A DNA stretch of 64,000 bases from Amphibalanus amphitrite. Lineage: Eukaryota; Arthropoda; Thecostraca; Balanomorpha; Balanidae. Shown piece by piece: positions 56,359 through 64,000 of this stretch (position 1 is the first letter of the stretch; each line of letters opens with the position of its first letter). Both the position numbers and the translations under genes were made by a program. Location: positions 129,983 to 193,982 of the forward strand of contig NW_024882777.1 of assembly GCF_019059575.1 (NCBI RefSeq), read 5' to 3'. Below the pieces are notes generated by a model. The model saw only the letters and a list, made by a program, of their open reading frames with translations. It ran no database searches and was not told where the DNA came from.

Positions 56359-56612
56359 GGGTGGGGACACCATTGCGCCGCGCGGGGGGAGGGGTGGCGG
56401 CCCGTTGGCAGGGCAGTCTCGGTTGAGACACGTATACTTGCTAGTATGTTTGTGTCGTGTTCATTTGGGCTGAATATACCAATAGCCCCTTTTTGTACAG
56501 CTACAGTGTTTTCCTGGAGGGACTTGGTTGTGAGGTTTGCGCCGAGATTGGTAACGCATAGCATAGCTAATTGTCTCTATGTTTGCTGGCAGCTCGAAGG
56601 GGAAGCGGAAAA
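56359..56612. repeat. 254-bp direct repeat, copy 1
   Basis: Matches 57084-57337 with a constant 725-base offset and only one difference seen (CACGTATAC versus CATGTATAC). Its last three bases overlap the start of the 305-bp repeat. Confidence 0.85.
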
Positions 56613-56914
56613 TACGCCCGGTTATATATGACAAGATATAACCGGTTTTTCCGCGACACTACGAGCGTCTTCTCTGGGTCGGCCCCGGAGCCGGGCCGGC
56701 CTCTGCGAGCAGCGTTCGGCGGCAGGCGGGCGGCCGCCTGCGCCCCCGGGCGGCAAGGCCGCTAAGGCGGCGGCCTCCTCTGATTGGCGGAGCGACTCGT
56801 GTCGCGTGACGGTGACGGCGCGGGGTTTGAGTGCATTTGCGCGGTCACTCTGTTCTAAGCCGCCCGGTCTGACGCAAGTCAGCAGTGTTCTCGCTCTGTA
56901 ATGTTTTTGCGTTT
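56610..56914. repeat. 305-bp direct repeat, copy 2
   Basis: Identical to 50381-50685 at a constant 6,229-base offset. It lies between the two copies of the 254-bp repeat. Confidence 0.85.
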
Positions 56915-57083
56915 CCCACCCACCCACCACTATTTTTGGGGCTTTTTTTTTACACGCACCACACTCTTAAATAAAGATGGGTTTTTCCACAAAATGTGGT
57001 TTTTTCCCCAACTAGGTCCCCCGGTTTTTTTTCTAGTTAGGACTTTTTCCGGGGGAGGACACACACGACAGGGTTTCTAGTTT
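56915..57083. other. Homopolymer-rich filler
   Basis: Unusual run of T-, G- and C-homopolymers (CCCACCCACCCACC, TTTTTTTTT, TTTTTTCCCC) unlike the surrounding DNA. It may be low-quality assembled sequence. Confidence 0.45.
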
Positions 57084-57337
57084 GGGTGGGGACACCATTG
57101 CGCCGCGCGGGGGGAGGGGTGGCGGCCCGTTGGCAGGGCAGTCTCGGTTGAGACATGTATACTTGCTAGTATGTTTGTGTCGTGTTCATTTGGGCTGAAT
57201 ATACCAATAGCCCCTTTTTGTACAGCTACAGTGTTTTCCTGGAGGGACTTGGTTGTGAGGTTTGCGCCGAGATTGGTAACGCATAGCATAGCTAATTGTC
57301 TCTATGTTTGCTGGCAGCTCGAAGGGGAAGCGGAAAA
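57084..57337. repeat. 254-bp direct repeat, copy 2
   Basis: Second copy of 56359-56612. Its right flank continues into AATACTTCCGCTTTTTGCG, which may be the original flank. Confidence 0.85.
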
Positions 57338-57949
57338 AATACTTCCGCTTTTTGCGTTTATCGCTGTAGCTACATAGGACAATGGCACAAAGTGAGACGC
57401 TTAGAAAATAGAAGAAGCCGGCTAGTGATTTTACGGAGCCAGCCAGTTAGCAGCTCCTGCATAATAAAAGATAATGAGCGTAATGACTTTATTTTAACGC
57501 CTGTCCAATGCATGACTCCATTTGTCTACGATTTCGCTCGTTTCTGGTGCTCGCCTGCAAACTGGCCTAACACACTGCCTTCGTTATTGGCTCTAATGGC
57601 CATCGCCACGAAATAAGCGTGCCTTTTACTAGCGGCCGAAATGATCGCCAGCCGTTTGGTATTTGGCCGAGTTCGTCTGTAATTGAGCGTAATGTGCGGA
57701 GGGCGTGGCGGTCGGCCGGGGCGCGGCGCCGCCGTCCGATTTCACTGTCCCGGCCCGTCGGTGGCGTCGGGTCCATCACCGCTCGTCGCGTTCGACATGC
57801 AATTGATGGCTATCGCAGCGCGGGATCAGAGGCATCGATTGGCGGCGGGCATAATAAGCCAGCCTTTGAGGCGTGCGGACGGCAGTGACGTTTACGGCGG
57901 CCGGTGATGACTGGCGGCCGCGCTCATATAGCCGGCCGCGCCCTGCTGG
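57338..57949. other. Intron segment, nothing recognised
   Basis: Ordinary DNA becoming GC-rich after 57700. No gene or element end recognised. Confidence 0.45.
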
Positions 57950-57954
57950 AGGTG

Positions 57955-58190
57955 CCGGACCATCCCACTGGTGGGTGATGGACCGTCCCACTGGGAGGGG
58001 AGGACGGGGCACTGGGACCTCCCACCGGGTACTGCACCATCCCACTGATGGGTAATGAAGCATCCCACTGGGAGGAGTGACGGGGTACTGGGACCTCCCA
58101 CTGGGTACGGGAACATCCCAATATTGGCAGCGTTAGGGTGCTGAACAATCATGATGGGAACAAGAACTAGGTACCGGACCATCCTTCTGG
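57955..58190 (+). repeat. CATCCCACTGG-type degenerate minisatellite
   Basis: Words ACCATCCCACTG, GTGGGTGATGGA and GGGACCTCCCAC(T/C)GGGTAC recur in order in about three units of roughly 70-75 bp, decaying toward the right. Confidence 0.7.
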
Positions 58191-60133
58191 GGGCGGGGTA
58201 CTGAGCTGTCCAGCATGGCCGCAGTACCTGACCACTTACATAACAACTGTGATAATTGGGTCCAACCCATCCGACTGTCGACGGTAAGCAGATGTCTGGA
58301 CTGAGTACTGTGTCTCCAATCTCAGTTTTCATTTGTGGAAATAGTTACATTTCAATATTTGTGTGGCATCCTCATAGCTAAAATTGAATTGCTGTTGTAA
58401 GATAAGTAACAGACAAGAAATGTTATGAATAGAGAGCTATTGATCAGCATCACAAGGCATAATCAGTAATCACACTTCGACACCGAAACACTTCGAAATT
58501 TCTTTGACTCGCCATGGCATGTCCTGTTTATCTAGATAACCCGGTCAACCCGGCGAGGTCGGTCACTACCAATCACGTCTGTACCCCATGCATCTGCAGG
58601 GGCCTGTCATACAGGGGCTACGAGCTGCCGGACAGACATCGATTAAACCCCGTGGCCAATCAGCGGAATGGGACACCGCTGGCCTCCTGGGGGACAGTGC
58701 AGCGGCACAGGGCGCTGCGCCGTGACGTGACACCCCGTGACGACCCGTGATGCCCCGTGACACCCCTCCGGCGTCCCGTCGCATGGCGTAACCCTCCCGA
58801 CGTCTGACCTTACCGGGCTCACAGTGGCTGGACACCGCGTCAGGACAGCTGACAGATATCACAGCAGACGTATGACTGTGGTTCACAGCTAACTTTGAAT
58901 CTATTCTAGGCTGGGAGCTAATGAATGCGGCTCAGCGATCTTTGGTTGAAACAGCACAATGACAGAGTTAAGTTAATGTTTAGTTATAGCGAATGAAAAT
59001 CCTCTTAGCATCAACAAAAAAAGTCATAGCGAGACACATTCATTTCACTTACAAGTGGCTAAACCTCATCCAAACTGTAAGTATTCAAAATAAATATTGC
59101 AGCTGGTACATGGAAGTTATAAGTTGCATATATATGGTCTGGTATGTAGGTCAGCAGCACATAACCTCACTCCCCCTTAGATCAGTATGAGCGAGGCGCA
59201 ACAGGCGTTCCGGGGTGTGCCGACGAGGTGGGATTCGATATGCTTACGGTGGTATCCGTCCCAGGGCGGCGCGGTAATCGGCTTACCACTTGTGCAGCAC
59301 ACGTGCTCGGCCTTTGTAAACGCCCCCGCCCCCCACTGCACTGAGCGCACAACGGGCCCCCGGGGCTTACTCACATTACGGGCACATTATAACTGCAGCG
59401 ATGATCGCATAGTAGTGCATATTGAATATTCCAGCAGATGTGCAATGTCCGAGAAAGGTGAACGTTGAAATGGGAATTAACTTAAGTTTGAGACCTTCAA
59501 AACATAAATGAATTCGATGAAATTGGACGGCTCTTAATATTTTCAAAGTGCAAGAGATAAAACAGGGCAAAGGCCATGCCCATGCCTAGAAGACCGTGTG
59601 AAGCATTTGACCTCACGCTCATTCCTATAATCTTAACCTCAGTCTTATCACGACACCACAGTCCGCGACATTCGTCCCCTTTGCTCCTGCCTTTTAGCCC
59701 GGTGGCGCCTGCTCCGCGTCACCCATTTGTCGCCACGGACTGTGAATGGCGGCGTTTGCGGCGCGACAGTCGTAAATCTGTCGCGTATAGCGGCTATGTG
59801 TCTCCGGGGCTCCGGTTGGCCTCGTGGGAGAGGGGAGGTGGGTAGGAGCCCTCTTTGTCGACGCACAATGATCGCCAGGCTGGAGGAGGAGTTCTACAAA
59901 TTAATGTGTGTGGTGAATGTGGCGTTTGACAGAGAGTAATTAATAGATTTTAGCCAAAAGTATAAAAGGGTATGACTAACGTTGGGGTGGAAAGATGTCT
60001 TGAGGTCAGGACAGTGAAATTTTAGGCAGTGGGTAAGGTACTGTTGCATGGGGTCTGTTTGTGCTCACCGCCCAAACTCGTCTGGTCTGTGTATGAGGGA
60101 CATAATTTAGCTACATAATCGTATGTGTCTGTA
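58191..60133. other. Intron segment, nothing recognised
   Basis: A CCCCGTGA(C/T) word is repeated at 58731-58763 and GC-rich DNA spans 59660-59850. No element termini or coding exons identified. Confidence 0.45.
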
Positions 60134-60812
60134 CGCAACTCCAGGGGCGTCGTTTTGTATAGGCCTGGTAGGGCCCGAGCCCTACCAATGTTTATTTGGG
60201 CCCTACCAATGTTTGTTGAGCCCTACCAATCTTTTGTTACTTATCAGTTGATAAAAAATCAAAATGAACGGGTAAGCAAATAAGCACATATGTAGATATA
60301 TAAGGTTCTAGCCATAGTAGGTGCATGTAGCTGACAATGAGGTGTCGTGTCTTGGGCCTCCGGTCCTTGGTGGATTCTAAGAGGCTCGAAAAAGCAATTG
60401 GTTATAGAGGTCCATAACTGCCTCTGAGTGCCGCACACCACGCGACCGCCCCTAATAGACCCCGATCCGTCTCCACACCAGCCGCTGGAGGCCCTACACC
60501 GACTTCGGAAGGTGCGGCGTTGCTCCAGAATAGGCCATATGCATGTTGGTTTGAGTGGGTGATGCAGCCTGATTCCCGAGGGTCCAACGCCAGGTCATTT
60601 CCGCATCAGATCCTGAAAACTCAAGCTCATTATCTACGAGGGGCGTTCAAAACACTTTCGGACCGAACAATGAAGGAGTTGGAATTTCGGCCGGCAAGGC
60701 GGTGTGTTAAATGATGTGTTATTGGGATGTCCACTTACGTATCCATTAAGTCTGTCCTGTGATTGACTCGGGCTGCTAATTAATCGTAGCATAGTTTGCC
60801 ATTTCGGATAGG

Positions 60813-62690
60813 ATGGGCGACACCCAGAAGAGAGAAGTGATTCGGTTCATAGTATAGGTACTGCAGAAAAGGCAGCAAGCGTTATTCACGAAAAGCTAGT
60901 GACAACTGCCAACACATGTCGAGGTTTGTCTTTCTTACAGCAGTGTCAAATAGTGGGTATCCTGTCCAATTTTGATCAACAGATCATTGAAGGTGACCCC
61001 CGCAGTGGCCAGCCATCAATAGCATTGACTCAAGCATAGATAACATGAATCTATCCTATGTTATCTATGACTCAAGAAAATATGAAAAATGAGCACTTTT
61101 TGTTGAAAAATGGCAAATGTTTCTTGCCTGGAAGCACGCAGTGCAGAAGCATCGGATTCCTCAAAGCAATTCATCAGCGTCTTAGTATGTTTAAGATCTC
61201 TCATCTCTGCAAGATGTATCCCCCTTTGCTGACTCTGCAGAGAAAAGGCAAGCTCGAAAGGAGGCTCAGCGCGAAATTTTTGGCCCCTTTATCGAAGATC
61301 TAGAAGATGTCACTTTTAACCCTAGAACGCCTAGGGGGGGGGTTGTATCAACCCCCCCCCTGAGGTTTTTTCGAAGTGCACGCTAAACGGCTTGTCGTAG
61401 CGGGCTGAAATTTTCAATACCCTATGGGGCAACCTTTGCGCATCTTTTGCCGAAAAAAAATTGATCGGGTCATGTCAGGTCACGGAGTTATGACGTCATA
61501 AGAGGTACAGCCTCCGGCCGGATTTTCACAAACTGAGTGCCAACGCCCGAGGTTTCCTGCCGGTGGTACGGACATCGGTTGATGGATCGTGATGAAACTT
61601 CCCATGCATGTTGGGGCAAGTATTGGCTATCATATGGTATAAGAAATTTGACCAGGTCAGGTCAGGTCACGGAGCTATGACGTCACAAGAGGAACAGCGT
61701 CCGGTACTATTTTTGAAAAGCGCCCGAACCACTATTTTGCTAATTCTTGTCACCTCAATGGGAATATGCAGCAATATTAGCTTCTATAGGGAGCAAATGG
61801 ACCTCCCAAATCCAAAAATACAATCAGATTTCAAAAATTTAAATTTTGATTTTTCGAATTTCTGCCGCCGACTGTGACCTTGCCGACTTCCGGCGCTCCC
61901 AACGCGCCATTTTTAGAGCTAGGGAAACGAAATACATACCAAACGATAGAGAATTGATCAAGGAACACGATAGTGAAGGTTTCAAGTCGATATCTCCCAC
62001 CGTTTTGCCGCAATCGCCGCCGAAAGTTGAAAAAAGTCTATTTTTCCGAAAATTTTACCTTTGACCGGTCAAAAGTAGGTCAAATGTTGACCTAGGACCA
62101 AAAAATATACCACCAATCGCGAGATCTCGTTGAGAGCAATCCGTTGGTTTTTTCCGCTAAGCTCTACGACCTTCCGTTTCGAAACGCCAGGGGGGGGGTC
62201 GTAACAACCCCCCCCCTGGTCGTTCGTGTTATGAGAAATGGCCTGGTCGTGCGAGGGTTAACATCTTGTTACCGTAAAGGAATTGTGGGTGTCGCACATT
62301 GACCCTAAGGGCGTGACCGAGTTGCGCAAGTGGGAGCACACCGAGTAACAGCCACCAAATGAGTGCAACAATGAACAAGGTGAGGTTAGTCGGCAAGGTG
62401 ATAGTAGTTGCATTTTCGGATGCTGACGGGGCTCTGCTCGTCAACTTTCTAAAACAGGGGCGCACAATTGATGGTGTGCGTCCATTCGATAAACATCGAG
62501 GAGAGGCTATAGGGAAGCTGACATAAAGTGTGCACCTGATCCACGACCACGCACCTGCGTACATGGGCGGGGTGACGATCAGTGAAGCGGTGAGCTGTGG
62601 CTTCGAGTTGTTGTCGCATCCACTTTTTTCTCCGAACCTTGTACACTCCGGTTGCCACCTCTTCCCCAACACAAGGAATTTAGCAGTGGC
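60813..62690 (+). pseudogene. Mariner transposase pseudogene
   Basis: The frame opens MGDTQKREVIRF at 60813. The remnant of the N-terminal DNA-binding region is recognisable by IIEGDPRSGQPSIALT (about 60985-61035). A linker fragment LTLQRKGKLERRLSAK lies near 61235-61280. After the MITE come ELWVSHIDPK near 62281-62310 and LIHDHAPAYMGGVT with SHPLFSPNLVHSGCHLFPN at 62533-62672, corresponding to the mariner catalytic region HDNAPAH...YSPDLAPSD. Several stops and frame changes are present. The first catalytic Asp of the usual GDE motif is not preserved, and the Asp of the PDLAPSD motif is replaced. It is non-functional. Confidence 0.88.
61320..62257. mobile_element. TTAA-type MITE E5 inside mariner
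   Basis: TTAA lies on both sides (61316-61319 and 62258-62261). The left end is CCCTAGAACGCCTAGGGG. The right end outward-in is CCCTCGCACGACCAGGCC with a second ACGACCAGG tag 20 bp inward, next to the G-run hairpin GGTTGTTACGACC-type. The left hairpin core is GGTTGTATCAACC. The interior includes (AGGTC)n words. Its insertion splits the mariner transposase frame. Confidence 0.88.
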
Positions 62691-63534
62691 AACTTCGCTG
62701 ACAGCAGGGAGACGAAATCAGCCATCTTGGACGTGCAGGATGGCCGATGGGTCCAAAAACCACTTGGTTATGGAGACCTTGAGGGCTCTCGCGAAGCGCT
62801 GCGCGAAATGTGTTTGTCTTAACGGTGGTTATTTGAATAAATTAACTTTTTGGTCTAACTTGAGTCGATGCTGTATCTCTCTGCTCTTTCGTGGTGGGGC
62901 CCGTAACTTTCTGAGCGCCCCTCGTACTGTCATCCTTTTATTTTGGCAAGCAAGTCTTTCTAACTATCATGGTGTTTCAAGACTCGTTGCTTGAATGCCG
63001 AACCCTTCAATTTGCGTGGGTCTTCAAAGCCATTCCTGGCCCCGCAGCCGTCTTTTTTAGTCGGCTTGGGCCCTCAAAGCTGTTCCTGGCCCCTTTCAGC
63101 ACAGCCGTCCTTTTAAGTCGGCCTGGGCCTCTTTCAGAATGGCGTGTATTCCTCCGACACTATTGCCTATATCACTGCACGTTTTGTGCATGGGGCTCGG
63201 TGAGGGCCTAGACTTCCAAAGATTTTTTTTTTTAGATTTTGGTTTGTCTTGTCAATGACCAGGGCGAAAAAATAAGTGGCAGAAATCCGATGAGAAAAAC
63301 AGATTTGGGAGTACCCTACCTTGTAAGCCCCGTCATATATGGCCGGCCGCCGCCTTTGGGCCCTACCAATCATTTTCGGAAAACGACACCCCTGCGCAAC
63401 TCGCAAGTAGGACCAGCTCCGTCTTCCGTGTCTGTAATGTCGTCCTCAGCGTTAACCAGACCCTTACTTGTGTGTCTGAATATTTTACCCGCATCTAGTG
63501 GCCAGGCCCTCACTGGCGTGTCTGTGTGTTCCAG

Positions 63535-63743
63535 CCGGCGAGCCACTGCGCATGGTGAACTCCAACATCCCCGTCTACAAGCAGGTCGGTGAGGAGACCA
63601 CGCTGCTGTGCGACTATGATCTCGAGGGTGACAGCCTCTACTCGGTCAAGTGGTACAAGGATGACGTCGAGTTCTACAGATACATGCCCAAAAACAACCC
63701 GGCCAAGCTCGTCTACCCTGACATGCCCGGCATCGATGTTGAT
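63535..63743 (+). CDS. Beat-like Ig protein, exon 2 (Ig domain N-terminal half)
   Basis: The acceptor TGTGTGTTCCAG precedes 63535. Two bases complete the codon begun in exon 1 and 69 codons follow to GATGTTGAT, then the donor GTAAGAT at 63744 (phase 0). The protein contains TLLCDYDLEGDSLYSVKWYK, with the first Ig cysteine and the tryptophan-tyrosine-lysine motif, then EFYRYMPKNNPAK and PGIDVD. This CxYDLEGDxLYSVKWYK...EFYRY...PGI(D/N)VD layout is diagnostic for the Beat family, secreted or membrane-linked neuronal Ig proteins that bind Sidestep-type receptors. Family identity is strong; I cannot assign which Beat subgroup (Ia-VII). The coding sequence is GC-rich at third positions, unlike the flanking intron. 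Confidence 0.93.
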
Positions 63744-63941
63744 GTAAGATATAACACCCTCAGTGCTGACTGCTGAATGCTTCACATTTTTCTATCCCAT
63801 GAATCGAAGGAAGTTGATGGTATCAGAAATTTGCGAGCCAAATAATTTGCTTATTGTTTTAAATTTCAACAAAAGATCGGCGGTGGATGTCGGACGTCGG
63901 TCACACACCTCACTGTTACTATCACTGTCGTTTCTCTGCAG
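63744..63941 (+). other. Beat-like intron 2
   Basis: 198 bp from GTAAGAT to TTTCTCTGCAG, with a pyrimidine-rich tract before the acceptor. No repeat content recognised. Confidence 0.8.
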
Positions 63942-64000
63942 ACCAACCGATCAGATGACACTGGGAGTCGGGTGACGCTGGTTGTCTGTCATCTGACTGT
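63942..64000 (+). CDS. Beat-like Ig protein, exon 3 (partial)
   Basis: Continues in phase 0 after exon 2 as TNRSDDTGSRVTLVVCHLT and runs off the window. The (R)VTL segment fits strand E of the Beat Ig fold, which follows PGI(D/N)VD in known members. The NRS triplet is a possible N-glycosylation site. The second Ig cysteine is expected beyond the window end. Confidence 0.8.

Larger units (their letters stand above)
60637..62924 (+). mobile_element. Mariner-family element, decayed and interrupted
   Basis: Termini CGAGGGGCGTTCAAAA and ...TCTGAGCGCCCCTCG are inverted repeats with TA on both sides (60635-60636, 62925-62926). After removing the nested TTAA MITE its length is about 1.35 kb, the usual mariner size. 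It carries a broken transposase. Confidence 0.9.
60142..63394. mobile_element. hAT-like element H8 with two nested insertions
   Basis: Termini CAGGGGCGTCGTTTT and ...AAAACGACACCCCTG are inverted repeats. CGCAACTC is duplicated exactly outside (60134-60141 and 63395-63402). GGGCCCTACCAAT words occur repeatedly inside both ends. Subtracting the mariner insertion (60637-62924) leaves an element of about 0.96 kb without transposase. Its right end is 132 bp from Beat exon 2. Confidence 0.92.
39003..63534 (+). other. Beat-like intron 1, about 24.5 kb
   Basis: Bounded by GTGGGT at 39003 and a TGTGTGTTCCAG acceptor at 63534. Filled by TIR elements, hAT MITEs, TTAA MITEs, a SINE, minisatellites and unclassified DNA, listed separately. 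No other exon in the same frame context was recognised, but a small 5' exon could be missed. Confidence 0.6.

Noticed and set aside
50381..56914. LTR retrotransposon with 305-bp LTRs
   Set aside because: No TG...CA ends, no matching target duplication, no primer-binding site or polyprotein motifs between the repeats.

Overview
This window looks like arthropod nuclear DNA, probably from a crustacean or another non-model arthropod with a repeat-rich genome. The only host gene I can support is a Beat (beaten path)-like immunoglobulin gene on the + strand, a family known from arthropods. A signal-peptide exon (38957-39002) is followed by an intron of about 24.5 kb, an Ig-domain exon (63535-63743), a 198-bp intron and the start of a third exon (63942 to the window end). 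Splice phases match at both junctions. No rRNA, CRISPR, operon or functional tRNA is visible.

Nearly everything else is transposable elements and tandem repeats. The dominant component is a family of non-autonomous TIR elements of about 0.6-1.2 kb (about 14 copies or fragments). They insert at TTAA and have termini CCCTCGC.../CCCGCG..., which is a piggyBac-like signature. Next to the termini lie long G-run/C-run hairpins, and inside are dense AGGTCA/TGACCT motifs. Paired ends of one element share a 7-12 bp 'tag' that differs between elements, and the tag is usually repeated at one end. Second come hAT-like MITEs: four with perfect 8-bp target duplications (8261, 36273, 43960, 60142) and two with 7/8 matches (42149, 48524). 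Third are long-inverted-repeat (foldback) elements beginning GGGGCATTCC, whose core is shared with one subfamily of the TTAA elements.

Layout: 1-1.2 kb GC-rich repeats; 1.6-3.5 kb foldback element; 6.5-16.3 kb nested TTAA and hAT elements inside a larger TA-flanked element; 18-21 kb arms of further elements; 21.6-24.3 kb second foldback copy carrying a TTAA insertion; 25-28.9 kb a SINE, a polypurine tract, a TIR element with TAGGGGAGAG ends and a TTAA element; 28.9-33.5 kb unremarkable; 33.5-36.2 kb a 5'-truncated Jockey/CR1-group LINE with a long intact reverse-transcriptase reading frame on the - strand; 37-37.5 kb a polypurine microsatellite; 38.8-39.0 kb a CpG-rich leader and Beat exon 1; then intron 1. 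Intron 1 contains a satellite-bearing TIR element with SINE and tRNA-like inserts (39.6-41.1 kb), hAT MITEs, two TTAA elements (44.6-47.1 kb), minisatellites (49, 53 and 55 kb), 305-bp identical direct repeats (50.4 and 56.6 kb) and a three-level nest (hAT, then mariner, then TTAA element; 60.1-63.4 kb) just before Beat exon 2.

Several insertions are proven inside the window, because a related copy elsewhere shows the uninterrupted site. All assignments come from reading the sequence. No database search was run, so family names rest on termini, target duplications and recognisable protein motifs.
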